Origin: Baffinella frigidus
Taxonomy: Eukaryota > Cryptophyceae > Cryptomonadales > Baffinellaceae
Reading direction: 5' to 3'
DNA length: 29,964 nucleotides
Assembly (NCBI GenBank): GCA_026770585.1
Contig: MU646595.1
Coordinates: 232,613-262,576, forward strand
In this document: positions 9,301 through 15,582 of the stretch, piece after piece
Position numbering within the stretch: position 1 is the stretch's first letter
Layout of the letters: each line of letters starts with the position of its first letter
Program-made: the position numbers and the translations under genes
The notes under the pieces: model-generated
Told to the model about the DNA's origin: nothing
Database searches by the model: none
Seen by the model: the letters and a program-made list of their open reading frames with translations, nothing else

Positions 9301-10047
9301 ATTCTGCACAGTCTACCGAAATTCATCTCCCCGCAGATTGTGTGTACTGCCCAACCCCAATGGACCCCCATCGATGTAGAATGCACACTGCATCGGCACC
9401 AGCGCCGCATCGAGGATGCGAATACTTACACTTCGCTCTTAGCCCCCCACCTGGTGTGGCGCGCGGGGCTAAGGTGGAACGATCTGCGCAGAGGAGAGTG
9501 ATTCCATCTCCACAAAAGTTTTAATTGAGCAAATCGTTTAGTAATTTCCGTTGCCCCTTGGTCCTGGGGACTACAGTTAGCGGGCCCGCGCGCGCGGATC
9601 CCGCATAGATTTGGTCCACTTCAGAGCGCGAGTGTGAATTTCTTCTTGGCCATACCCAAGGACACAAACGCTGCACGCTCGGCTGATCGATTTCGCGCAC
9701 GCGGTGTACGCCCCACGGGGGAAACACGGCAGAAGTGTCGGAAATTGGAGCCCTTTGCCGCCGGAATAATACGAATCTGTACCAGAATAAGACACGTTAA
9801 CACTTTTAGTGCGAATTGTTGCGTCAGAAATTCTCATGTATGACCTGGCGTGGCCCCCAGGGTACCAACGCTGCACGCTCGGCTGATCGATTTCGCGCAC
9901 GTGGTGTACGCCGCGCCTGAGAGGGGGCGCGATGAATCCTTTCTCACGGTATGGAACCTTAACCCCAACACCGTTTCTCGTTTTTCCTTGTATCAACCCC
10001 TCCAGCAGGCTGCTGATTCTCCTGCCACTCTTGCTCAACCCGAGTAG
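2808..10047 (+). CDS. Inositol polyphosphate kinase (IPK family), multi-exon
   Basis: The IPK family (IPMK/IP3K/IP6K type) phosphorylates soluble inositol phosphates with ATP. Exons with matching phases: 2808-2927 (ATG; GGHDGG, then EYVLKLW), 3142-3252 (AAFLQSVGDHPVMSRF, KYHGV), 3465-3557 (KWIMMENLL, PVSMDLK), 4316-4396 (IGTRTYGDEAS), 6124-6186 (RLYNGSGLHLFGNKY), 6972-7036 (DEEEMRVALRAFF), 8152-8196, 8790-8845 (FYGSSLLFAYD), 9861-9948 or on to 10047 (LIDFAHVVY). The family signatures are present: PxxxDxKxG split across the 3557/4316 junction, the SSLL strand, and the metal-binding DFAH. One short exon (length 1 modulo 3; expected LGFR-like) between 4397 and 6123 was not found. The end is ambiguous: either a GT donor at 9949 or read-through to the stop at 10047, which gives DESFLTVWNL, like the DENFL... 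end of plant IPK2. Substrate specificity cannot be assigned. The gene is about 7.2 kb with intron-rich, SINE-laden spacing. Confidence 0.88.
3800..4301. repeat. Dispersed short repeat GGCGTATCCACAGTTRACYAATC
   Basis: Copies at about 3818, 4157, 4230 and 4273 share GCGTATCCRYAGTYRACYAA. The last ends just upstream of the acceptor of the IPK exon at 4316. SINE copy A sits between the first and second copies, so the array may predate that insertion. Confidence 0.6.
3846..4131 (+). mobile_element. tRNA-derived SINE, copy A
   Basis: The head (GTGAATCGCGTAGGGCGTTGA, later GGTCCTCGACAGCCCC) resembles a class II tRNA with A-box and B-box positions. The ~170 bp body runs from GTCGTAAAAGCCTTGTACGG through CTCTGCCCTATATTGCCAAG to GCGAGCGAAATTCTG. 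The same head and body order recurs in the other copies. It lies in an IPK intron. Confidence 0.75.
4436..4495 (+). mobile_element. SINE fragment (middle segment only)
   Basis: CTCCTCGAACGGCCCTGCC, then GTAAAATCCTTGTAAGG, matches the B-box/body junction of the SINE family. It lies between the true exon end at 4396 and an exon-end copy at 4493-4528. Confidence 0.6.
4493..4614 (+). repeat. Two decayed copies of the IPK IGTRTYG exon 3' end
   Basis: 4493-4528 repeats the last 36 bases of the exon at 4361-4396 (AAGGAKCAGGAGGACAAGGC ... CAG|GTT) with four changes and keeps a CAG|GT donor. 4595-4614 is a shorter copy (CCATGGCCTCCACTCAG|GTT). Both lie downstream of the real donor. Confidence 0.85.
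4552..4590. repeat. Short palindrome AGGCAGAGC/GCTCTGCCT
   Basis: ACTCAGGCAGAGCACCTTAGCTCTGCCTGA forms a short hairpin. The arms match the ends of the TAGCTCTG MITE family, so this may be two fused ends left after internal deletion. Confidence 0.5.
4832..4990. mobile_element. MITE-like element with ~30 bp terminal inverted repeats
   Basis: Left AAGTTCGTCTCGGCAGATGA, then CTGAATCAGTTC; right the inverse GAACTGATTCAGTTATCTTTCGAGACGAA. About 159 bp, AT-rich centre, no coding capacity. Confidence 0.75.
5198..5304. mobile_element. MITE-like element, TATCCCTCAAGTGGC family, copy 1
   Basis: The left end GTATCCCTCAAGTGGCCAG is inverted at the right end as CTGGCCACTTAAGGGATA. The interior has CCCTACCGTAGGGCCCTAGGACC. 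A second copy is at 20542-20648. Confidence 0.75.
5330..5513 (+). mobile_element. tRNA-derived SINE, copy B (5'-truncated)
   Basis: It starts near the B-box-like CTTCTCGAACGCC and has the full body to CGCAATTCATCTTGTGTG. It is joined head-to-tail to copy C. Confidence 0.75.
5514..5759 (+). mobile_element. tRNA-derived SINE, copy C
   Basis: The head starts TGATGCGTTGGGATTCGG, the B-box-like sequence is GTTCTCGAATGCCCCTGCC, and the body ends at GCGAAATTCTG. The 3' tail seen in copies D and E is missing. Confidence 0.75.
5835..6123 (+). repeat. Imperfect acceptor-side repeats upstream of the IPK RLYNGSG exon
   Basis: Three related blocks share GGTGGTGGT, GGCAGGG or GGTAGGG, then TCGNTCGAGA and CGCTCCGA (about 5840, 5905 and 6035). 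They end next to the acceptor (GTGACAG|GC at 6123). This looks like tandem duplication of the sequence in front of the exon. Confidence 0.5.
6211..6361. repeat. (CT)n microsatellite
   Basis: About 150 bp of TCTC repeats with a few interruptions, starting about 25 bp downstream of the IPK donor at 6186. On the sense strand it is pyrimidine-rich. Long reading frames through it are artefacts. Confidence 0.95.
6409..6556 (-). repeat. Degenerate telomere-like array (CCCTGAA/CCCTAAA)
   Basis: C-rich heptamer variants (CCCTGAACCCTGAACCCTGC...) lie inside an IPK intron, with the G-rich strand on minus. Confidence 0.85.
6640..6968 (+). repeat. Acceptor-side tandem copies before the IPK DEEEMR exon
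   Basis: GGTAACGGACGAGGAGGAGG at 6732-6751 and GCGACAGCGGACGAGGAGGA at about 6828-6847 are copies of the acceptor and start of the real exon (GGCAGCGGACGAGGAGGAGA at 6967). The flanking blocks (CCCGGTTCAAACGAGT, GTGTGGTGTGAATAATG) are repeated too. The real exon is the last copy. Confidence 0.8.
7281..7397. mobile_element. TAGCTCTG-family MITE-like element, diverged copy
   Basis: CAGTTGATCTGGGCTCCTCA, then TACATTCCGATGC and a right part ATGTAAATGTAGTTAATG ... TTAACGGATGCAGAGC. This parallels the copy at 27760-27883 (CAGTCAATCTGGGCTCC ... TTAACTAATGCAGAGCTA). Confidence 0.65.
7512..7822 (+). mobile_element. tRNA-derived SINE, copy D
   Basis: The head begins CGTGAGGCGTTGAGATTCG, the B-box-like sequence is GGTCCTCGAACACCCCTGCC, the body is full length, and the 3' tail CAGATTGTGTGCACTGCCCA ends near CAATGG. 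It lies in the IPK intron between exons 7036 and 8152. Confidence 0.8.
8538..8789 (+). repeat. 84-bp tandem repeat of the IPK SSLL exon acceptor
   Basis: The acceptor and exon start occur three times at exactly 84-bp spacing: CACAG|CATGAATTGGCG at 8622, CACAG|GGTGAATTGGCG at 8706, and the real CGCAG|GAGGAATTGGCG at 8790. In the two extra copies the exon stops matching after TT(T/C)(T/C)ACGG and continues GTGAGT or GTGGGT, both donor-like. Reading from either extra copy hits an in-frame TGA before 8790, so only the third acceptor keeps the kinase frame. Confidence 0.9.
9058..9363 (+). mobile_element. tRNA-derived SINE, copy E
   Basis: Head GTGAATCGAGTGACGCGTTG, B-box-like GGTCCTCGAGTGCCCCTGCC, full body, and 3' tail CAGATTGTGTGTACTGCCCA. 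It lies in the IPK intron before the DFAH exon. Confidence 0.8.
9645..9730 (+). repeat. Second copy of the IPK DFAH exon (possible alternative exon)
   Basis: 9665-9708 repeats the exon at 9867-9910 almost exactly over the stretch encoding TLHARLIDFAH. Upstream is CCCAAG|GACACAA, an AG that would join in the same phase as the real exon (AG+G = Arg). The copy reads DFAHAVYAPRGKHG before a TAA at about 9766. It could be a decayed duplicate or an alternative exon. The downstream copy is preferred because it has CCCCCAG|G and continues to a D-E-S-F-L motif expected in this family. Confidence 0.75.
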
Positions 10048-10083
10048 CCTTGCACGGGCGTACTCTCTAGCGTTCGACCCAAC

Positions 10084-10312
10084 TTAGGCGAGTCAACTTG
10101 GGCGAATCAACTTAGGCGAATCAACTTAGGCGAATCAACTTAGGCGAATCAACTTAGGTGAATCAACTTAGGTGAATCAACTTAGGCGAATCAACTTAAG
10201 CGAATCATCTTTTCAGATCTGATCCCTCCATTTCTCGTGCACTCACGCCCCCTCCCGCATCGACTTAGTCAGATCAACTTAGGCGAATCAACTTAGGTGA
10301 ACCAACTTAGGT
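10084..10312 (+). repeat. 14-bp tandem repeat (AATCAACTTAGGCG)
   Basis: About eight units at 10084-10207 and three more at 10268-10312, with an unrelated ~60 bp insert. It ends just before the assembly gap. Not coding. Confidence 0.9.
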
Positions 10313-10400
10313 GTCGCCGCATCAACGTACACCACGGTTGCCTCCCGCATCAACTCAAAACACTATTGTCCCCAAGGTCTGTCAACCTGCCCCCCCGCCA

Positions 10401-10525
10401 NNNNNNNNNNNNNNNNNNNNNNNNNNNNNNNNNNNNNNNNNNNNNNNNNNNNNNNNNNNNNNNNNNNNNNNNNNNNNNNNNNNNNNNNNNNNNNNNNNNN
10501 NNNNNNNNNNNNNNNNNNNNNNNNN
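10401..10525. other. Assembly gap (125 Ns)
   Basis: Unknown bases. It follows a tandem repeat and a C-rich run. It could hide the last IPK exon or the first exon of the phosphatase gene. Any reading frame across it is meaningless. Confidence 1.
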
Positions 10526-10880
10526 GCAGGGTTTACTTTCGTTGCAGCGATGCCTCGCAGACGCCCCCGTCATCTCTGTTCCAGACCCAGCCCCCGAACG
10601 CGTCCTCGCGGCGTGTTCCCGCCTCCGGGAGCTCTTTGCACGCTCGCACGGTACACATCCCCTGCGAATCTGGTCAAATGAGTTCTGTTCTGGAGGATGT
10701 TCTGTATCGAAGAGCTGTCCAGGATTTGGGAAACCATGATGGATCCATTTCGCTCACCCCCCTGAAAAAGGGCAGCTGCACGTCTCTCGACAGCTTCCTC
10801 AGAAACATTCCGACCTTGCTCCTCATCGAAAACGATTGAACTGGGGAATCTCCAGACCCCAAACCCCACACCCTACACCA
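10526..10880. other. Unassigned stretch between IPK and phosphatase genes
   Basis: A plus-strand frame from the ATG at 10677 to a stop at 10839 (MSSVLEDVLYRRAVQDLGNH...) is open for 54 codons, but I do not recognise it. It could be an N-terminal exon of the phosphatase. The stretch ATTCCGACCTTGCTCCTC near 10808 resembles GTCTGACCTCGCTCCTCTC near 10990, so the block before the RHG exon appears duplicated. Confidence 0.35.
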
Positions 10881-10920
10881 CGGCGCCGCAGTTTCGTGCG
10901 CGGCATTCGTCCGACACGGC
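10881..10920 (+). repeat. Decayed copy of the phosphatase RHG exon start
   Basis: CGGCGCCGCAG|TTTCGTGCG followed by CGGCATTCGTCCGACACGG matches the acceptor and exon start at 11012-11050. The copy would read IRPTR in place of VRHG in this register, so the catalytic motif is lost. It lies upstream of the real exon. Confidence 0.85.
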
Positions 10921-11022
10921 GCGAGCCTCGGCAGCGCTGGTCACTCAACCATGGTCCATGGACGCATGTATCCAGCATTGCAGAGATGACAGTCTGACCT
11001 CGCTCCTCTCCCGGCGCCGCAG

Positions 11023-12270
11023 TATCGTGCGTGGCGTTCGTGCGACACGGTGCGACAGACAAGCCGCAGGACCCTTCGCGAGCAGCGGACCTAGCGCGCG
11101 TCCTGACGCCTGGAGGAAAGGAGCAGGCACGAGCTGCCGGGGGGCAGAAGGAGTTTCCCAGGTGCCAGCGCGGGGATCTTCCTCCCCGATCTCATTGGGA
11201 AACGCTTTTAATTCGAAACTTTCTGGCAACGAAATCTACTACACACAATGCGTTTTACCAGTAAAATTAAAGCTTTCCCTGTAGTAATTTTCATTGAATC
11301 CTATGGTTTACATTAAAACCGTTTCCGCATTAGATCTTCCTCCCCAATCCTACCAGGGTTCTTTCTATGCGTTGCCAGTGCCGTCGCCCTTGCCGCTGGC
11401 GGCACAGTGGTTCGGCTGCCGGGGGGCAGAAGGAGTTTTCCAGGTGCGCGCCCCCTCACGCTCTGAGAACACGCCCTCCTTTTGAGCATTTGGCTCATTT
11501 GGCTATGTGCTCTCAGCCGCCAGGGATAGTTATCTTTGTTGTTGGGGCCGCGGTCGTCGCCCTAGCTGCTGCCAGGTGGCAGAGTGGTTGAGGCGTTGAG
11601 ATTGGGAGAGGGCCGGGGGTTGAATCAGTTGGGGTCCTCGAACGCCCCCGCCGAGAAGGAGGTCGTAAAAGCCTTGTACGGGCATCGAACCTGTGCAAGG
11701 TACATTAGCTTCCGATATTATGCTCTGCCCTATATTGCAAGGTCATCCATCGGTTGTGGCCTGGCTGTGTATGTGGCTAGCGAAATTCTGCACCGAAATT
11801 CATCTTCCCGAAGATTGTGTATACTGGCCAGGGCTGTTGCCGTCGAACCAGCGACATATGCATCGACATAGAGTGGGGTGTGGCTCATGACTCGGCCGTT
11901 GACGACCCTCGTGTGTGGCAGCAATTCGGCGGGCGGCTGGCTGGCGCGATTACCCCCTGTCGGACTGGTGCGTGCCCCTCTTGCTCCATCTCTCATCGGT
12001 GGGTTTAGGGTTGAGGTTTTAGGGTTTAGGGTTTATGATTTGGGGTTTAGGGTTTAGAGTTTAGGGTTTAGAGTTGAGAGTTTAGGGATTGGGGTTTAGG
12101 AGTGGTCTATCTCAGACAGCCACTCACGCCGCCGCCCCCACCGCAGGTGTGCAAATCAAAGGCAGGTTGAGGGTTTGGGTTTAGTGTTTAGGGATTAGGG
12201 GTTATGGTTAAGGTGTAAAGAGCGGATTTGACAGTGATCCAAATCAACGCGTTGTGTCTCTCCCGGACAG

Positions 12271-12318
<48 letters not shown>

Positions 12319-13825
12319 GACCCTCAATCCTCAACCCCCAACCCTCAATCCCACACAACCCACAACCCACACCCCACACCCTACACCCCACACCTCACAC
12401 CCCACACCCCACACCCCACACCCCACACCCCACCCCCCCCACACCCCACGACCCATTCCCTACACCCTACACCCTACACCCTACACCCTGAACCCTAACC
12501 CCCCAACGCAGGTATGCACGTCAGAGGCAGGGCGATGCCGACACACAGCAAGCCTCCTCCTCGGCGCTGCGACGCGCGATCGCACAATCCTAGGTCGGTC
12601 TTACCCGCGCAGTCCTAGGTCGGTCTTATCCGCACAATCCTTGTTCGGTCGCGATCGCACAATCCTAGGTCCGTCGTATCCCTCTTTCCGTTGTCGAGCG
12701 GTCGAGCGAGGAGGGGACAACGTAAACGTTGAAAGTCCTTTTACCTGAAAACATACTGACAAATTTGACAAGACAGTCAAGGTCGTGTTACGAACTTGAC
12801 TGTCTTAAATTTGCCGGGTTCACTCGACAGCGGTTACACTGACCCGCCCGCCTTTCATGGTGCGACGCAAAGCTCCCAACGGGGGAAAAACAGGTTTATT
12901 ATGTTGACACACACGACCGCTGCACGCCACGTGGAGAGGTAGGACGAGAAGTAGGGGCTCAACCATACCGCACGATCCCAGGGGGGCTCTACGACGGCTG
13001 CATGGCGGAGCGTGCGCGAGAGGCCTTCTCCACTCTGGGGTACGCGCCATCGAGCGAATACCGCCGGCAGGGGTTCGGGGACGTGTTGGATGCCTACGGC
13101 GCACGGATACTCGTGGAGTTAGCGGACGCCATCGAGGAGGGGTTGCGGGGGCAGGGCGGGGGTGGCGGGGCGCGGCAGAGCGGGGGGGACGGGGTGGTCG
13201 GTGGGCGGGAGCAGGGTGTTGGGGGCAGGGGGGGGCTCGGAACCGTGCTGGTGTTCGGGCATGCTGTGTACTCTGCCGCGGCGGCAGAGGCGCTGCGAGA
13301 CGCGCTGGTGGGGGAGGGGAGCTCGCTGGCCCCTCCAAGGTGCGTGCCTCTGGGTGGTCAGGGTTGCGGGTTAACAGGGGTACCTCCCTCATGAGGAAAC
13401 GTGGTGCTCCGCTGCGGCCCCTGGGTGTTGAGGATTCGTGATCTGCTGCCCCTCAGGGTGTGCGCCACACCTAGTCCTCTCCAGAGACGCGGTAGCATTC
13501 CCGCTGTTGTGAGAGAGCGCTGCCCCCTGGGTTTTAGGGTTTAGGGTTTCCAGGGGTACCTCGCTCACGCGACCCCCCCCCCCCCCTAGTGATCCGCTGC
13601 TGCCCCTGGGTGTTGGGAGCGCTTCCCGCCGTGCTGATGCGCGAGAGCGTGTGCGTGCGGGTGTTTCCGGTGTGGTGCTGACGCGTGTGTTGGCACAGGA
13701 CCACGCCGAGCCCCTCGGGTATGGCGAATCTCCTGGGAAGTGCGACGCACGGGGAGGCGGAGGCTTTGCTGGTGGGGTTGGATGGCACGGGGTACCTCGC
13801 ACGAGAGGACACTGAGCTGCAGGAG
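11023..13825 (+). CDS. Histidine phosphatase superfamily protein (partial, 4 exons)
   Basis: This superfamily (phosphoglycerate mutase-like) removes phosphate through a phosphohistidine on the RHG motif. Exons: 11023-11161 (VAFVRHGATDKP, then VLTPGGKEQA), 12512-12593 (VCTSEAGRCRHTASLLL, the family's S-x-x-x-R-x-x-x-TA block), 12982-13339 (LYDGC, then VLVFGHAVYSAAAA, the second catalytic His), 13699-13825 (THGEAEALL, DGTGYL). The last three junctions join in frame. Between exons 1 and 2 the phases differ (2 versus 0), so one short exon between 11162 and 12511 is missing. The true start, and anything after the weak donor at 13826 (GAG|GTGATG), are not resolved; read-through reaches a stop at 13927. 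Exon 3 contains a Gly/Gln-rich insert of about 35 residues. The substrate is unknown. Confidence 0.82.
11334..11450 (+). repeat. Copy of the phosphatase RHG exon 3' end
   Basis: GGCTGCCGGGGGGCAGAAGG, then AGTTTTCCAG|GTGCGC (11414-11450), repeats the real exon end at 11132-11167 (GCTGCCGGGGGGCAGAAGGA ... CCAG|GTGCCA). GATCTTCCTCCCC also occurs twice (11177, 11335), flanking a ~158 bp AT-richer segment. The copy is downstream of the real donor. Confidence 0.85.
11571..11826 (+). mobile_element. tRNA-derived SINE, copy F (best tRNA-like head)
   Basis: GGTGGCAGAGTGGTTGAGGC is a good A-box of Ser/Leu tRNA type. TGGGGTCCTCGAACGCCCCC looks like the T arm, with a GGGG/CCCC stem and a CTCGAAC loop, about 60 bp downstream, as in class II tRNAs. 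The body follows to CTGCACCGAAATTCATC and GATTGTGT. It lies in intron 1 of the phosphatase gene. Confidence 0.85.
12002..12210 (+). repeat. Telomere-like arrays with copy of phosphatase exon 2 start
   Basis: G-rich degenerate heptamers at 12002-12105 and 12168-12210 flank CGCAGGTGTGCAAATCAAAG (12142-12161), a decayed copy of the acceptor and start of the exon at 12512 (CGCAGGTATGCACGTCAGAG). The copy lies upstream of the real exon. Confidence 0.8.
12268..12502 (-). repeat. C-rich telomere-like array (CCCTCAA/CCCCACA)
   Basis: CCCTCAA units change gradually to CCCCACA and CCCTACA. The array runs up to the acceptor of the phosphatase exon at 12512, so it forms the pyrimidine-rich region in front of that splice site. 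Confidence 0.9.
12569..12680 (+). repeat. 25-bp tandem repeat of a 5' splice site, 4 copies
   Basis: The exon end CACAATCCTAG|GTCGGTCTTA of the phosphatase gene is repeated at an exact 25-bp period, with exon-end positions at 12593, 12618, 12643 and 12668. Copies 1, 2 and 4 keep AG|GT; copy 3 has TTG|TT. Use of copy 4 would add 75 bases (25 codons, no stop) in the same phase, so splicing choice here changes the protein by a 25-residue insert. Confidence 0.9.
13350..13690. repeat. Repeat-rich intron with partial element ends
   Basis: The phosphatase intron 13340-13698 holds two copies of a CCGCTGC(T)GCCCCTGGGTGTTG block (about 13410 and 13595). It also holds two single ends (AGGGGTACCTCCCTCATGAG, GGGGTACCTCGCTCACGCG) of the inverted-repeat family seen whole at 14430-14550, and a short TTTAGGG run. 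Confidence 0.6.
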
Positions 13826-14429
13826 GTGATGCCCCCTCATTTTTCTCCAACACGCCGGGTAGCCTCGGCAAAGCAGTCACGTCCCTGCCATGCTGCAAAC
13901 AAGAGAAACAAAAGAGAGAAATGCTGACCGTTATGGGGGGGCGTGCGAGCAGGGCGTGGCGGGGGCGACGCAGCGCACGCTGCTGGCTGTGCTGGGGAGG
14001 TTTCCGTGCGCGGGTCTTAGAGAGGCAGTGGGCGAGAGTTCCACTGCCTCCTGAACCAGTGTGGTTCAGGAGGACATCCTCCTGAGATGTGTGGTTCCGG
14101 AGGCTCCTCTGCGATATTTCGCGGAGGTGGGACGGGTAGGTGCATGTGTGTGTGATTGATTGAAGTGTGTGAAAGTGATGTGGTTGGGGGCATGCCACGC
14201 TGTACAGGGGCATCTCGAAATTGAAAACTCATTTTCGAGATCGCCCTAGAGCTAGGGACCCACCGCATCGCCCTAGCTATCGACCCACCGTAGTCCTATG
14301 CCTAGGAGCAAAGGACCGTCCTAGCTAGGGACAGAGTGTGCCCTTAACTTCGAGTGAACCCTCTACATGTTTGTCCCACCAGCAACGCCAGGCTCGCGTC
14401 TTGCAAATAGACTGGATCGACCCCCTCCC
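13826..14429. other. Region after last recognised phosphatase exon
   Basis: No exon recognised. It contains a repeated GTGGTTC(A/C)GGAGG block (14050-14100), an imperfect palindrome CATCTCGAAATTGAAAACTC, then ATTTTCGAGATCG (14210-14242), and a CCTAG-rich inverted block (14242-14335). A further phosphatase exon may be present but I could not support one. Confidence 0.4.
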
Positions 14430-14550
14430 TACAGGGGTACCTCGCTCATAAGAAACTGTCCCCCCCCTAGGACCGCCATAGGGTCCTCGGCATAGGCCTA
14501 CTGTAGGGTCATAGGGGCGGGCGGTTTCTTATGAGCGAGGTAACCCTGTA
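14430..14550. mobile_element. MITE-like element, TACAGGGGTACCTCGCTC family, copy 1
   Basis: TACAGGGGTACCTCGCTCAT, then AAGAAAC at the left, is inverted at the right as GTTTCTTATGAGCGAGGTAA, then CCCTGTA. About 121 bp. A second full copy is at 20646-20766. Confidence 0.85.
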
Positions 14551-15049
14551 TGCCCCAGCTGCGGTCGGCGAGAGGCAGGCGCTCCCCCGGAAATTGCAGC
14601 GGCACGGGTTTATCACATAACTTGATGCTTTATCAAATACCTTCATTGTGTATCAACTTTTTGACATCCCACGGGATCGGCCTCCTCAGGGAAGACATCA
14701 GAGTCCGTGCGCTAATTAAGGACACGCACCGCCCCTAGGGTGGTCCTAGATTAATTTCGAGCACATCGCCAAGTTCATGACGACATCCCGTCATCATCGG
14801 GGAAGGCAGCGGCGTTGTAGCGCACCGATGCAAGGTAGAGTGCGTGCGGGGGGACGCACGGCCCTACCGGGGGGTTGAAGAATTAGGCATCAGGGTGTAG
14901 AGTGCATAGTTTAGGGCAGCCTCGACCTCAGGGGAGGGGAGGGTGTCTTATGTGTTCCGTAGCGCGGGGGGGGTGGGGGGGGTCGTCACTGCAGGGTTAC
15001 CTCGCTCGGAGGGGGGAAGGGTCACTCCTCAGGTCAGCCGAGTAGAGGG
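14551..15049. other. Convergent intergenic region
   Basis: Between the plus-strand phosphatase gene and the end of the minus-strand TruA gene. A single element end (AGGGTTACCTCGCTCGGAGG at about 14993) and CCTACCGGGG-type fragments are present. No gene recognised. Confidence 0.4.
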
Positions 15050-15541
15050 TTATTCGTTTGGCAGTTTTGTACCAGGGGGGGGGTCGGAAAACGGCAGCCC
15101 CTGGTACACATGAGGGAACGCGTCTACCTCGCGGTGGTCACTACGCCTGGGGAAAAGTTCCCGTGGGAATATTGGAGTGACTTTACCCTCGTTGGGAATA
15201 GCCGGAGTGACTTTACACGGGACGTGTCCCCGGACAGCGGCCGACGCACGCTCTGCGCTCGTCAGGACCGACGAGCATTTGCGATAGTGTGTGCGGCCAC
15301 GTATGGCGACACGTGGACCCTGATAAGAAGACCGCACTGAGTAGATCACTCTCAAGCAACCCGGCGGCGCAAACTGTGGCGCAGACCCTGGTATTCGTCA
15401 TGCAGTTGCGCCGTTGCGTGGTGCTATGCGAGCGGACTCTAGACGAGGTCCACTTACCAGCCAAATGTAGACAGTGATCAGCCAATTCGGAGTCATTGGG
15501 TGTCCTAGACAGTTGGCTTGCAGGGAGAGAGAGATAGAGAG

Positions 15542-15582
<41 letters not shown>

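Noticed and set aside
10297-10839. A 180-codon open frame across the gap.
   Set aside because: It runs through 125 Ns, so continuity is not real.
3846-11826. The repeated frame EVVKALYGYRPCARYISF... in six places looks like a conserved protein motif.
   Set aside because: It is the SINE body. Differences between copies fall on all codon positions, one copy has a stop (TAA) in the frame, and there is no start or splice context. The openness is inherited from a recent common source.
13788-13810. GGGGTACCTCGCACGAGAGGAC inside phosphatase exon 4 resembles an element end (GGGGTACCTCGCACATAAGAC).
   Set aside because: It encodes GTGYLARED within an exon that joins in phase and fits the protein. The match is short and may be chance; it is worth remembering if homologues lack this segment.
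13389-14213. A 274-codon minus-strand frame.
   Set aside because: No recognisable domain, low-complexity composition, and it lies antisense to phosphatase exon 4 and intron repeats.
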